A program made the position numbers and the translations under genes. A stretch of 64,000 bases of DNA from Lujinxingiaceae bacterium (GTDB lineage: Bacteria; Myxococcota_A; Bradymonadia; Bradymonadales; Bradymonadaceae), in NCBI GenBank assembly GCA_013697635.1, contig JACCWM010000074.1, positions 1 through 64,000 on the forward strand, given 5' to 3'. The notes under the pieces are model-generated. The model saw only the letters and a program-made list of their open reading frames with translations, was not told where the DNA came from and made no database searches. The stretch's first letter is position 1. The number at the start of each line of letters is the position of its first letter. Below, one piece after another: positions 43,726 through 53,423 of the stretch.

Positions 43726-45234
43726 TCAATCAATCGTTTCAATAACGAGTTCAAATTTTGCTTCGGCAAGCATCACAGCTTCTTCGTGCAGCGCCGCTTC
43801 GGTTAATGGGCGGCTGGCCAGCCAGTCGGGCGGAAAGCGCATGCGAATGGCCCGGCCTTCGGCCTCGATGCGAATATCGTGGACGGCCTCGTCTCGGCGG
43901 CTGCGATTGAGCAAGACGGCCAGGCGCAGCAAGACGGCCTGGCGGCGCCCGTTGCGGGCCAGCTTGCTCGGCTGGTTGTTGAAGCGATAGGCCTTGAACG
44001 TGCGCCGATGGGTGCGCACCAGCGCCCACAAGAGCTGCTGATCTTCGTGGGAAAATCCGGGCATGTCGGAGTTTTCCACCAGATAGGAGCCATGTTTGTG
44101 GTAGTGGGCGTGCGTGACCGCCAGGCCAATCTCGTGGAGCTGTGCCGCCCAGCGCAACATCGACTCGAAGCGATCTTCGTCGAGCTCCCAGCTCACGCGT
44201 ACCTGATCGAGCAGCGCGATCGCGGTGTTCTCGACGCGGCCGGCGTGATCGAAGTCGACGCCATAGCGCGAGGCCATATTGGTCACCGTGCGCTCGCGAA
44301 TATCCTGGTGCATGATGCGCTTGAGCAGATCGTACATCAGCCCTTCGCGAAGCGCGCCCTCGGAGAGGCGCATGCGCTTGATTTCGAGCAGCTCGAAGGC
44401 GGCGATCAGGATCGCCAGACCGCCGGCCAGAACCGGCGCGCGGTCCGCGCTCAAGCCGGCCAACTTGAGCGGATCGGCGGCGCCCTCTTTGACCAGGCGC
44501 TTTCTGAGCTTCTCCAGGCCCGATGCCGTGATCGCCCCGCGACTCCAGCCGTTGGCCTCGAGAATGGTCAAGATCGCGCGCGCCGTGCCCGAGGTGCCGA
44601 TGCACACGTCCCAGCCGAATTTCTTGTACTGGGCGACCATCGACTGCACCTCCTGCTCGGCCGCGAGCACCGCCTCGTCCATGGCTTGGGCGGTGATAAC
44701 TTCGCCGGGAAAGTAGCGTTGGCTGTAGACGACGCAGCCCATGTACTTACTCTCACGCAGATGAGCTTCGAGGCCGCTGCCGATCACAAACTCCGTGCTG
44801 CCCCCGCCGATGTCGATCACCAGCCGGCGCTCCGGGCCCACATCGAGATCGTAGGCAACGCCCAGATAAACCAGGCGCGCCTCCTCGAGCCCCGAGATGA
44901 TCTCGACTGGATGGGAGAGCGCCGCCTCGATTTGAGCGATGAACTGCTTGGCGTTTCTGGCCTTTCGAAGCGTATTGGTGCCCACAGCGCGTACGCTGCC
45001 CGCCTCCATGTCACGCACGCGCTCGCCAAAGCGGCTCAGCGTATCGAGCGCACGCCCCTGGGCCTCGTCGCTCAGGCTGTTGTCGGCGTTGAGGCCGGCC
45101 GCCAGGCGCACGGTCTCCTTGATACGATCGACCACCTGCAACTGGCCTTCGATCACGCGCGCAATGACCATGTGAAAGCTGTTCGAGCCCAGGTCGACGG
45201 CGGCAATTGTATCGGGGATTTTGGTATCAGGCAT
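43726..45234 (-). CDS. Exopolyphosphatase / guanosine pentaphosphate phosphohydrolase, Ppx/GppA family
   Basis: 502 residues. Seen: ASKHA-type N-terminal domain with AVDLGSNSFHMVIARV, VRAVGTNTLRKARNA, VIDIGGGSTEFVIGSG, and IGTSGTARAI, then a C-terminal HD-like helical domain (320-500, HEIGLAVTHAHYHKHGSYLVE). The family hydrolyses polyphosphate and/or pppGpp. The ATG at 45234 starts just before the first conserved strand. Divergent from the peptidase gene and downstream of no obvious operon partner. Confidence 0.93.
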   Translation of the reverse strand: MPDTKIPDTIAAVDLGSNSFHMVIARVIEGQLQVVDRIKETVRLAAGLNADNSLSDEAQGRALDTLSRFGERVRDMEAGSVRAVGTNTLRKARNAKQFIAQIEAALSHPVEIISGLEEARLVYLGVAYDLDVGPERRLVIDIGGGSTEFVIGSGLEAHLRESKYMGCVVYSQRYFPGEVITAQAMDEAVLAAEQEVQSMVAQYKKFGWDVCIGTSGTARAILTILEANGWSRGAITASGLEKLRKRLVKEGAADPLKLAGLSADRAPVLAGGLAILIAAFELLEIKRMRLSEGALREGLMYDLLKRIMHQDIRERTVTNMASRYGVDFDHAGRVENTAIALLDQVRVSWELDEDRFESMLRWAAQLHEIGLAVTHAHYHKHGSYLVENSDMPGFSHEDQQLLWALVRTHRRTFKAYRFNNQPSKLARNGRRQAVLLRLAVLLNRSRRDEAVHDIRIEAEGRAIRMRFPPDWLASRPLTEAALHEEAVMLAEAKFELVIETID

Positions 45235-45397
45235 CGCTTCTACGGCATTTCGGCCGGCGCGGGCCAGCCTTTTGGAGGAGGAATCGCGAGAAAGTCGGCA
45301 ATTACTGCCGTCCACATTCATACGTGAAACAGCGCTTGTGTACAATGCTACGGAATTGGGCGAGCGTTACCGGCAAGAATGTACCAGGGAGAACATC

Positions 45398-46687
45398 ATG
45401 CAAAAGCGCGCGTGTGTCATCGGAAGGTCGGTTCTGGGTCGAGCCATTGTCGGCGAGCTGTTTGGCAGCCGTGGCCCGGTCGTCTATGTGCTCGCTGCGG
45501 TTCATGGCAGCGAGCGCTCGGCGGTGAGCTTTGGCGAGCGCCTGCGCGCGCCCCTGCTCGGTGGTCTGGCCGAGCGCGCCGGCGTGCAGGTGTTCTTGGT
45601 CGGGGCCGCAAATCCCGATGGCATCGCTTTGCGCACGCGCAATAACGCAAACGACGTCGATCTCAACCGCAACTTCGACACGAAAAACTTCGAGCCTGGC
45701 GTCGGCGGTCAGTGCGCACTCTCCGAGCCGGAGTCGCAGGCGATCGCGCGCACGATCCTCGCGCTTCGCCCCTGCGCAATCTTGACGATTCACTGCTGCG
45801 AGCCCTGCATGGACTACGACGGCCCCTCCGACGAGCTTGCCCAGGCCATGGGCAGCGCGAGCGGCTTTCCCGTCTACAAGCTCTACGCGGCAGCGGGGTC
45901 GCTGGGAAGCTGGGCCGGCCACGAGCTCGATATCCCGATCATCACCGTCGAGTTTGCAGCCCAGGAGCTTATCGACACTGGCGAGCAGCTCTGGCGCGTC
46001 GAGCACAGCATCGAGGCTGCCTTTGAGTGGGCCGCCCGCCAGCCTGCAGCCGAGCCGCTCGTACTCGAAGAGGTGCTCGAGGCGCTCGAGGCGCCCGAGT
46101 TCGAGCCCTTCGTGATCGGCCATACCACGGCAGGCCTGGAGCTTCGCGCCGAGCGCGTCGGTGTGGGCGAGGGGGCGCCCGTGCTGATCGTCGCCGGCGC
46201 CCACGACAACGCCCGGCGCGCCCTGCACGTCGCCGAGCACGTGCGCCGCGTGCTGATCAGCGAGGCCGCCACCATCTGCCCGACCGTACTGATCACGGCT
46301 GCAAACCCCGACACCATGGCCCGGGACAGCGCCGCAAGCCTCGATTTCAAAGGCCCGCAAGCGAGCGCCCTCGCTGCGCTCATCGACCAGATCTCACCTG
46401 CGCTCGTCATCGTCATCGACCAGGCCCACGACCACGACCGCATCGACACCTGGGGCGCGCCGACCGAGCTTCGCGACAAGCTGGCCACGGGCGATCTCGC
46501 GCTCGGTGCGCCCGACGGCGCGCCCGTTTTACCCGCCTCGTTTTTGGGTCATCTGAGAGAGCGTGAGATCGCCTGCGTTCGCCTGGGCGTCGCCACCGAC
46601 TTCGCCATGGGCGACGTGCGTGAGCAGCCCTTTGAGTTTGCCGACATCGAGGTGTTCAGCCGCGCGGTGTTGCGACTCGTATCCTGA
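45398..46687 (+). CDS. M14-type carboxypeptidase with a second, degenerate M14 domain
   Basis: 429 residues. N half (1-250) matches M14/MpaA-type zinc carboxypeptidases: AAVHGSERSA (His and Glu ligands near 35-38), AANPDGIALRTRNNANDVDL, NRNFDT, IHCCEPCMDYDGP (third His) and ITVEFAA (catalytic Glu). The C half (about 255-429) repeats the fold: VLIVAGAHDNARRALHVAEH aligns with the first motif but lacks the Glu, and ITAANPDTMARDSAASLDFK aligns with AANPDGIA without the RNF motif. No signal peptide, so cytoplasmic recycling of wall peptides is plausible. GGGAGA precedes the ATG at 45398. Confidence 0.8.
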   Translation: MQKRACVIGRSVLGRAIVGELFGSRGPVVYVLAAVHGSERSAVSFGERLRAPLLGGLAERAGVQVFLVGAANPDGIALRTRNNANDVDLNRNFDTKNFEPGVGGQCALSEPESQAIARTILALRPCAILTIHCCEPCMDYDGPSDELAQAMGSASGFPVYKLYAAAGSLGSWAGHELDIPIITVEFAAQELIDTGEQLWRVEHSIEAAFEWAARQPAAEPLVLEEVLEALEAPEFEPFVIGHTTAGLELRAERVGVGEGAPVLIVAGAHDNARRALHVAEHVRRVLISEAATICPTVLITAANPDTMARDSAASLDFKGPQASALAALIDQISPALVIVIDQAHDHDRIDTWGAPTELRDKLATGDLALGAPDGAPVLPASFLGHLREREIACVRLGVATDFAMGDVREQPFEFADIEVFSRAVLRLVS

Positions 46688-46709
46688 ACATTTTTGCCCA
46701 CTGCCAGGC

Positions 46710-47393
46710 TTACAAATACTTCTCGATCGTCGTCATGATGTCGTGGCAATCGACCAGATCCGTCAGATAATCGATCTTGTGCGACGGCACGATCACCAGC
46801 GGCGAGAGCGCGTAGTTGGCAATCCAGTTCTCGTAGAGCTCGTTGAGCCGGCGCAGATAGACCACCGGAATGTTCTGCTCCATGGGACGGCCTCGAATCG
46901 CGATGCGCTGTCGCACGGCCTTGATTGGGCAGCGCAAATAAATCATCAGATCGGGCGGTTGGATCTGCTGCTGGATGGCCTCGAAGAGCTGGCGATAGGT
47001 GTTGTAATCGCGCTTGCTCATGAGCTTTCGCCGGTAGAGATTCTCGGCAAAGATCTCGGCGTCCTCCCAGATCGTGCGGTCTTGCAAGACGTTGTGGCTC
47101 GTGGCGTCGAGCTCGAGGTGCAGCTTGAACTTGGCCGACAGAAAGTAGATCTGGCTGGCAAAGCTCCAGGCCTTCATGTCGCCATAGAAGTCCTCGAGGT
47201 AGGGATTCTCCTCGTTGGGCTCAAAAAAGGGCTCGATGTCGTAGCGCGCGCACAAAAACTCGACTAGCGAGCTCTTTCCCGAGCCGATGTTACCGGCCAC
47301 GGCGATGTAGCGGCGCCGATCCGAGCGCGGGCCAGCCTGGCCCGGCGAGCGGTCGAGCTCGATGATCTGGCGAGGATCGAGAGGATGTGTCAT
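46710..47393 (-). CDS. Deoxynucleoside kinase
   Basis: 227 residues. Seen: P-loop YIAVAGNIGSGKSSL, substrate-site residues FEPNEENPYLEDFYGDM, the DRS-type motif LQDRTIWEDAEIF, and LID region RIAIRGRPMEQN. Phosphorylates deoxynucleosides for nucleotide salvage; deoxyadenosine/deoxyguanosine or deoxycytidine specificity cannot be told. The ATG at 47393 precedes an Arg-rich stretch before the P-loop; the longer frame to 47444 overlaps the divergent gene. Confidence 0.9.
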   Translation of the reverse strand: MTHPLDPRQIIELDRSPGQAGPRSDRRRYIAVAGNIGSGKSSLVEFLCARYDIEPFFEPNEENPYLEDFYGDMKAWSFASQIYFLSAKFKLHLELDATSHNVLQDRTIWEDAEIFAENLYRRKLMSKRDYNTYRQLFEAIQQQIQPPDLMIYLRCPIKAVRQRIAIRGRPMEQNIPVVYLRRLNELYENWIANYALSPLVIVPSHKIDYLTDLVDCHDIMTTIEKYL

Positions 47394-47435
47394 GTTCGAG
47401 CCAACAACGTTTGGGCCAGAATCTAGGAGGCCGTT

Positions 47436-48086
47436 TTGACGCAAGAACCAGAGATCATCATCGAATCATTGGTCGTCGGACCGTTTCAAACCAACGTCTA
47501 TGTCGTCGGCTGCGCGCGCACGCGCCAGGGCGCGATCATTGACGCCGGCGGCAATGCCAGCGGGTTGCTCGAGCTTGCCCGTGGCCACGATCTCGAGATC
47601 TCCAAGATATTGCAGACCCACGCGCACATCGATCACGTCGCGGCGCTCTCCGAGATCAAGGCCCAGACAAAGGCGCCGATTTACTTGCACAAGACCGAAT
47701 TGCCGCTCTACGAGGCCGCGCCGATGCAGGGCGCGATGTTCGGTTTTAGTATCACATCCTTGCCGCCGGTCGATGAATTTGTCGCTGAGCAGGATCTGAT
47801 CAGCGTGGGTGAATTGCAAGCCCGAGTTCTCTTTCTTCCCGGTCACAGCCCGGGCAGCGTGGCCTTTTATTTTGAGAAGCAGGGCATTCTCTTTAGCGGT
47901 GACGTGCTCTTTGCCGGCAGCATCGGCCGCACCGATTTGCCCGGTGGCAACGTCGAGCAGATCAAGCGCTCGCTGGCCCGGCTGAAGGCCTTGCCTGCCG
48001 CCACCCAGATCTTGTCCGGTCACGGTCCCCAGACCACGATCGGCCAGGAGTTGCAGTTCAATCCCTTCCTCAACTCGGCCTGGTAA
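47436..48086 (+). CDS. MBL-fold hydrolase (glyoxalase II-like)
   Basis: 216 residues. Seen: VGPFQTNVYVVG, zinc motif THAHIDHVAA, FLPGHSPGSVAFYFEKQGILFSGDVLFAGSIGRTDLPGG and ILSGHGPQTTIGQE, the full set of metal ligands of the glyoxalase II-like MBL family (hydroxyacylglutathione hydrolase or relatives such as persulfide dioxygenase). TTG start at 47436 with GGAGG five bases upstream. Divergent from the kinase gene; convergent with the protein kinase gene, 6 bp apart. Confidence 0.9.
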   Translation: MTQEPEIIIESLVVGPFQTNVYVVGCARTRQGAIIDAGGNASGLLELARGHDLEISKILQTHAHIDHVAALSEIKAQTKAPIYLHKTELPLYEAAPMQGAMFGFSITSLPPVDEFVAEQDLISVGELQARVLFLPGHSPGSVAFYFEKQGILFSGDVLFAGSIGRTDLPGGNVEQIKRSLARLKALPAATQILSGHGPQTTIGQELQFNPFLNSAW

Positions 48087-48092
48087 CGCGCT

Positions 48093-50363
48093 TCAGCGCA
48101 AGACGATCCAGGCCGCGACAATGAACAAACCCAAAACGCAGACCAGCGCGGCGGCGATCATCCACAGCGGTACCGGCATGGTCTCGGACGACTTATCGCC
48201 CGACTGGCTATTGGATTCGCTCATGAGCTCATCGCCCGGCGCAGTCGCGCGCAGCTGAGCATAAGCCGACGGCCTATCGGGCTTGGTCGACTGTTCAATC
48301 TCACCTCGCCCACTGAGCAGCGAGCGCGCCTCGTCGGGCGGCTGCGCGGCCAACGCGGCGGCTTTACGCGAGTTAAACGGCGACGGCGGGAGTGGCCTGA
48401 GCTCGTGCGAGGCCTGTGGCTGTTGCTGGATCTGGGGCTGTTGCTGGATCTGGGGCTGTTGCTCGATCTGGGGCTGAGGTTGTTGCTCGATCTGGGGCTG
48501 AACCTGGGGCTGGAACTTGAGCTGGGGCTGGGCCTGAGGCCGAGGCTGGACCTGGGTCTCGGCCTCGGTCGTGGCACTGGCCGCGACCTCTGGCGGCGGC
48601 TTCAACAGCTCGGCTGCCGCGGCCTTGGCCGCAGCCTGAGAGCGCTCGAGCGAGAGACGTTTTTGTCGCTGCCCCTCGAGCTGAGCTGTCTTGAGCGCCT
48701 CGTTGTATTGGTGCTTGTTGACCTTTAGACCCGTGATCTCCTTGCTGTCTGCGCCTTTGTCCAGCGCCACGATACCCTTGCTCGAGGCGACCCAGCGCTG
48801 GGTGATCTTCTCCTCGGGGGCGGATTCTTCGAGCATGGTCTGGTCGATCTCCATGGTCGGCCCGGCCGCCTGCACTTGCAGCGGTTTGGTGTCGAGGCTT
48901 GCCATGTGGGGCTGGGGCTTGGCCGCAGCTGCAACGGGCATTCTCTTGGTCGGCTCACCTTGCTGAGATTTCTCGACGGCTGCGGGCCGCTCGATGGCCT
49001 GGCGAGGCCGCTCCGAGACGGTCGTCGGCTTGTCCGCGAGCGCCGGGCGTTGGGCCTGAGCGGCCAGGCGCTGGCGCTCGGCCGACGGCCGCTCGAGCGG
49101 CACGTAGCGCTCCGAGACCGCGTGTCGAGGCCGCGCAGCCGGTTGGGCATCGTCCTCGCGAGTCGTGGTGTTGGCGATATCGATCTGGGCACGACGCGGC
49201 ACCGTGGCAATCTCCTCAAGCTTGCCCTCGCTCGTGCGATCGAGGCCGTGGGCATCGCTGACCAGCGCATCACGCTCGACGACCTCCTGGTAGGCCGCAT
49301 CGAACCTGGGAAGCTTGCGATCGGTCATCTCGTCGGTCGGCGCACCAAACTCCACGGTGTCGATTCCACCCATGGTCTTGGTGTTCATCTGCAGGTGCTC
49401 GAGCGTGTACTGATCCGTGCGATCGGTGGCTACCTCGTCGGCCATCATCGCGTACTTGAGCAGCTCGGCGGGAATGGGCATCGTGTCGGTGTCCATCTGA
49501 CCCGACTCATCGCTTATCGTCATCAGCGCCGAAGTAAACTCTTTGATCGACTGATAGCGCTTGGCCGGCTCCTTTTCTAGCGCCTTTAAGATGATCGCCT
49601 CGAGGCGCTCCGAGATCTCCTTTCGAAGGCTGCGTGGTGGCAGCGGGGGCGCCTCGACCTGGGCCATCATCAGGGCAAATTCGGTCGACGCGTTAAAGGG
49701 CACCTCGCCTGTGGCCAGCTTGTAGAGGGTGACGCCCAGGCTGTAGATGTCGGCGCGCCCGTCAATGTTGCGCGAGCCGACGATCTGCTCGGGGCTCATG
49801 TAGTGCAGCGTGCCCACGGTCGTGCCGGCCGCCGTCAGATCGCGACCGCTCGTGACCTTGGCCACGCCAAAATCCATCACCTTGGGCTCGACGCCCATGT
49901 TGGTGTGCTTGATCAAGATGTTGCTTGGCTTTAAATCGCGATGAATGATCCCCTTGCTGTGAGCAAATCCGATGGCCGACATCACCGGCAGCATGACCTC
50001 GAGGATTTGACGCTCATTGAAGGGTCCCTTCTCCTTGAGGTAGTCTTCGAGCGTTGCGCCGTCGACGAACTCCATGATGAAGGAGAGGATCGGCTTTGCA
50101 ACCACGCGGTAGACGTGCACGATATTGGGATGGCGCAGCATCGCCTGGATGCGGCCCTCGTCCAAAAAGCGCGTGCGGATCACCGTGTTGTCGATATAGT
50201 AGGAGAACAAGACCTTGATGGCGACATTGAGCCCCGAGGTCTGGTCGACCGCCAGATAGATCGAAGCCATACCGCCATCCGCGATGCGCTTTTTGATCCG
50301 GTAGCGCTCGCAAAAGAGCTCTCCAGACTGAAGCTCATGGGAGGTGGAGTCGTTCGAAGCCAT
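48093..50363 (-). CDS. Serine/threonine protein kinase with C-terminal TM helix
   Basis: 756 residues. Seen: Hanks-type kinase domain (about 18-280): glycine loop IADGGMASIYLAVD, VAIKVL lysine, IHRDLKPSNILI, VMDFGVAKVT, HYMSPEQI, DIYSLGVTLYKLATG. Residues 290-720 are low-complexity and variable, with a Gln/Pro run (QPQIEQQPQPQIEQQPQ, about 620-665). One TM helix at the end (WMIAAALVCVLGLFIVAAWIV) places the kinase domain in the cytoplasm with no periplasmic part. The ATG at 50363 gives the expected short N-terminal tail. Probably signals within the network formed by neighbouring receiver-domain genes. Confidence 0.94.
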   Translation of the reverse strand: MASNDSTSHELQSGELFCERYRIKKRIADGGMASIYLAVDQTSGLNVAIKVLFSYYIDNTVIRTRFLDEGRIQAMLRHPNIVHVYRVVAKPILSFIMEFVDGATLEDYLKEKGPFNERQILEVMLPVMSAIGFAHSKGIIHRDLKPSNILIKHTNMGVEPKVMDFGVAKVTSGRDLTAAGTTVGTLHYMSPEQIVGSRNIDGRADIYSLGVTLYKLATGEVPFNASTEFALMMAQVEAPPLPPRSLRKEISERLEAIILKALEKEPAKRYQSIKEFTSALMTISDESGQMDTDTMPIPAELLKYAMMADEVATDRTDQYTLEHLQMNTKTMGGIDTVEFGAPTDEMTDRKLPRFDAAYQEVVERDALVSDAHGLDRTSEGKLEEIATVPRRAQIDIANTTTREDDAQPAARPRHAVSERYVPLERPSAERQRLAAQAQRPALADKPTTVSERPRQAIERPAAVEKSQQGEPTKRMPVAAAAKPQPHMASLDTKPLQVQAAGPTMEIDQTMLEESAPEEKITQRWVASSKGIVALDKGADSKEITGLKVNKHQYNEALKTAQLEGQRQKRLSLERSQAAAKAAAAELLKPPPEVAASATTEAETQVQPRPQAQPQLKFQPQVQPQIEQQPQPQIEQQPQIQQQPQIQQQPQASHELRPLPPSPFNSRKAAALAAQPPDEARSLLSGRGEIEQSTKPDRPSAYAQLRATAPGDELMSESNSQSGDKSSETMPVPLWMIAAALVCVLGLFIVAAWIVLR

Positions 50364-50514
50364 CAATAAACCGATTTCACAAGGATAAGGCGCCCAACGC
50401 AGTTTAAAGCAACTCACGCCCAACGCAAACTATACGCTTGTATGACTGACACGGTAAAACGGTAAGGCGCAACCGTGTTTCCCGCTCAAGTTCCTTTTCC
50501 TGGTATTACGCTTC

Positions 50515-51360
50515 ATGGACAAGAAAACGCTCTTTGCCGGCGCTGGCCTTTTGTTCGTCATACTCGCTGCGGCCACCGTCTTGGTGTGGAGCGGCGTCGA
50601 CGAGCCACTGCCTGTCGAGCACCTTTCTCACGCGCCGATCAGCGCCCCCGAGATCAACGATGGATCGAACGGCCGTGAGCCGCGCACGGGGCCTGTCGAG
50701 GTGGCCCTTCGCCACCCCAGCCTCGCCATAGATATAGATCCCGCCGCCAACCAGGGCCTAAACCATCAGGGCCCTGGCCACGAAGGCCCCACGCACCCAG
50801 GCTACATTGACCAGCATGTCGCACCCGAGCACCTGGCCGAGCACAATCCCCTGGTCGACTCCGATCGCCATGTCCAGCGCATCGAAGCCGACTCCGAGCT
50901 TGCCGAGCTGTATCGGCGCGAGAATCCTTTGCACAATGATCCGATCAACCACCAGGTTTTGGGCCGCCCGGAGTGGATGGCCACGCTTCCGGCTGTCGAC
51001 GAGGCCAGCATCGACGCCGTGATCGACGCCGCCCATCAGCGACGCATGGAGACCGAGGCACTGCACGAGGACCGACGTGCGGCCATCGATCGCGCCGACA
51101 CGGTCGCCCTGGTCTGCGCCGAGGAGCTTCTCACGCGCGCGCCCGACGCCAACGGTCACATCATCATCAACTTCGAGCTCGACGTGCTCGATAATGGCCA
51201 GGGCTTCTTGGACTCGATCACGATCGTGGGCAACGCCAACCTCGCCGACATGGCCTACGAGAATTGCATCGTCACCGAGCTGGCCATGGCCCGCTTCCAG
51301 GCCACAAGCCGCCAGCGGCTCTGGGTCGAGCATGCGATCTTTGTCGGCGCGCAGCCCTGA
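50515..51360 (+). CDS. Membrane-anchored protein with AgmX/PglI-like C-terminal domain
   Basis: 281 residues. Seen: an N-terminal TM anchor (ALFAGAGLLFVILAAATVLV region), a Pro/His/Gly-rich linker (60-115), and a C-terminal domain with IIINFELDVLDNGQGFLDSI, then DMAYENCIVTELAMARFQ, which resembles the AgmX/PglI C-terminal domain (TonB_C-like fold with one conserved Cys). Such proteins occur in myxobacterial motility and envelope systems, but the role here is unknown. No strong ribosome site is visible. Divergent from the protein kinase gene. Confidence 0.65.
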   Translation: MDKKTLFAGAGLLFVILAAATVLVWSGVDEPLPVEHLSHAPISAPEINDGSNGREPRTGPVEVALRHPSLAIDIDPAANQGLNHQGPGHEGPTHPGYIDQHVAPEHLAEHNPLVDSDRHVQRIEADSELAELYRRENPLHNDPINHQVLGRPEWMATLPAVDEASIDAVIDAAHQRRMETEALHEDRRAAIDRADTVALVCAEELLTRAPDANGHIIINFELDVLDNGQGFLDSITIVGNANLADMAYENCIVTELAMARFQATSRQRLWVEHAIFVGAQP

Positions 51361-51469
51361 ACACACGCAGCTGACTTGCGTGTTTGCGAATTGCCCTGCC
51401 CGTCGTATGATATGCGGTGTCAGACAAGCGAAGCTAACATGAACGCGATTCCACTTCGGCACTGCCCCG

Positions 51470-52999
51470 ATGTCCAAGGACGAGCCACAAGTCGAAGAGC
51501 TCGCTGCTCGCCTAAAAGCGGTACGTGAGCGACTGGAGGGGTTGGCCACTGCGAGTGACGGACCTTTGCCCGGGCTCGACCAGATAGGCCAGGGCCTCAA
51601 CCTCATCCTCGAGGGGCTCTCGCTCGAGGCCGACGACGTGACCCGCGCGCGCCTGCGCGTGCTGCTCCAGGGCATCGACGCCGTCGCCGATTATCTGAGC
51701 AACAGCACGACTACCGAGGTTGTCGGCCCCGATCCCCACGCCGGTTTGGGCCAGTTCATCAATGCCTTTCGCAAGGAGGCTCAAAAGCGCCTCGGCGGCC
51801 TCTCGATCTCGATGATGGGCATCTTTAACGAGCGCGCCAGTGCCCAGGCGCTCGAACAATCTGCCGGCCACCTCCACGCTATCCGCGGCGGCGCCGCCAT
51901 GCTCAACTTGACCACCGTCGCCGAGCTCGCTGCAGCCATGGAGCAGGTGATCGTCACGATGCGCCGCCTCGAGGCGGCCGAGCGCGTCTGGCCCACCAAG
52001 ACCCTGCTTCGCGGCTACGCCCAGCTTCGCAGCGCCGCCGAAGACAAGTTTGCTCGCCTCGACGAGCGCGCCGCCCACGAGATCATCGCCGACCTTCGCC
52101 ACTGCCTGGGCGCCCTGGCACCGAGTCGCACCGAGTCGCCCTCGCCAGGGGCCAAGGCCCTGCCGGCTGCGAGCGACGCAAGCGCCGCCGTCGCAATACA
52201 GCCGGCCGTGCCCATAGAGCAGCTCGAGCAGCGCATCCTGATCGTCGACGACATCGCCACGATCGCCGCCAGCGTGGGCTTCGTGCTCTCCGAGCTCGAT
52301 GTCCCCCTCGACATCGCAAACGATGGCCAAGACGCGCTTCGCATGCTGCGCGAGCGCCCCTACTCATTGGTGATAAGCGACGTCGCCATGCCCCACATGA
52401 GCGGTGTCGAGCTCACGCGCCACGTGCGTGGCGACCACACGCTGGCCAGCATCCCGCTGATCTTGCTCACCAGCCTCGATCGCCCGGAAGAGCGCCAGGC
52501 CGGCATGGACGCCGGCGCCACCGACTACATCATCAAGGGCGCGATCGGCGGCGGCGAGCTGCTCCACCTCGTCGAAGAGCTGCTCAAGAGCGCGCCCTTT
52601 GTTGCGCGCATCCCGACCGACGAACAACGCCGCATCCTCGTCGCCGAGGACACCGAGACGGTCGCCGCCTCGATCGCCTTCGTACTCTCCGAAGGCCCCT
52701 ACGACATCGTGCTCGCCCACGACGGCAAGGACGCCCTCGCGCGCCTGCAAAAAGGCCGCTTCGATCTGCTGATCACCGACGTCCAGATGCCCCAGATGTC
52801 CGGCGTCGAGCTCGTCGCCGCCATTCGCGCCCAGGACAATCTGCGCCCACTGCCGATCATCATGCTCACCAGCCTCGCCAGCGATGCCGACCGCAGCCTC
52901 GGCCTCGAAGCCGGCGCCGACCGCTACCTGGTTAAGGGCGAGGTCGCCGGCGGCAAGCTGCTCACCCTTGTCCAAGAACTGCTCGCTGCCCACTCCTGA
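51470..52999 (+). CDS. Response regulator with Hpt-like domain and two REC domains
   Basis: 509 residues. N-terminal helical part (1-215) contains HLHAIRGGAAMLNL, an Hpt-like motif where the usual H-x-x-K-G reads HAIRG (Arg for Lys). Two receiver domains follow: REC1 (about 255-370: RILIVDDIATIAAS, SLVISDVAMPHMSG with the phospho-Asp, LLTSLD, YIIKG) and REC2 (about 385-505: RILVAEDTETVAAS, LLITDVQMPQMSG, MLTSLAS, YLVKG). No output domain. Probably a phosphorelay hub or sink with the adjacent single-REC protein; 9 bp separate the two genes. Confidence 0.85.
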   Translation: MSKDEPQVEELAARLKAVRERLEGLATASDGPLPGLDQIGQGLNLILEGLSLEADDVTRARLRVLLQGIDAVADYLSNSTTTEVVGPDPHAGLGQFINAFRKEAQKRLGGLSISMMGIFNERASAQALEQSAGHLHAIRGGAAMLNLTTVAELAAAMEQVIVTMRRLEAAERVWPTKTLLRGYAQLRSAAEDKFARLDERAAHEIIADLRHCLGALAPSRTESPSPGAKALPAASDASAAVAIQPAVPIEQLEQRILIVDDIATIAASVGFVLSELDVPLDIANDGQDALRMLRERPYSLVISDVAMPHMSGVELTRHVRGDHTLASIPLILLTSLDRPEERQAGMDAGATDYIIKGAIGGGELLHLVEELLKSAPFVARIPTDEQRRILVAEDTETVAASIAFVLSEGPYDIVLAHDGKDALARLQKGRFDLLITDVQMPQMSGVELVAAIRAQDNLRPLPIIMLTSLASDADRSLGLEAGADRYLVKGEVAGGKLLTLVQELLAAHS

Positions 53000-53008
53000 G
53001 ACCCGCCC

Positions 53009-53392
53009 ATGGCCCTACGCGTTCTGATCATCGACGACAGCGAGCTTATCCTGCAGATGCTCGCCATGGTTTGCCAGGGCGCCGGCTACACCGTCGAGAT
53101 CCTCGCCCAATTCCCTCTCGTCGCCGCCTGCCTCGAGCGCGCGAGCTTCGACGTCGTGATCACCGACCTCAACCTGCCCGATGTTCCCGGCAACGACACC
53201 GTCGCCGCACTTCGCACCTACCCCCAACTGGCCACTACCCCGATCGTGATCATCTCCGGCCAACCCCGCGCCACGCTCAACACCATCGCCAGCGAACGCG
53301 GCGCCCAGGGCGCCCTCTCCAAAGACGACGGCCTTCCCGCGATCGCCTCGGAGCTGCCCGCGATGATCGCGCGCCTCGCGGCCGGCGACTGA
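53009..53392 (+). CDS. Single-domain response regulator (CheY-like)
   Basis: 127 residues, one receiver domain. Seen: acidic pocket LIIDDSE, phospho-Asp in VVITDLNLPDVPG, and VIISGQP (Thr/Ser switch region) with Lys in ALSKDDG. No output domain. It follows the Hpt-REC-REC gene by 9 bp, so both are likely cotranscribed. The parS site begins 32 bp after its stop. Confidence 0.93.
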   Translation: MALRVLIIDDSELILQMLAMVCQGAGYTVEILAQFPLVAACLERASFDVVITDLNLPDVPGNDTVAALRTYPQLATTPIVIISGQPRATLNTIASERGAQGALSKDDGLPAIASELPAMIARLAAGD

Positions 53393-53423
53393 AATTGGCA
53401 CCCTGAAAATCTTTTTTCGACAG

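Noticed and set aside
45312-45335. Half parS-like CGTGAAACA
   Set aside because: The left half does not match, so it is not a parS palindrome.
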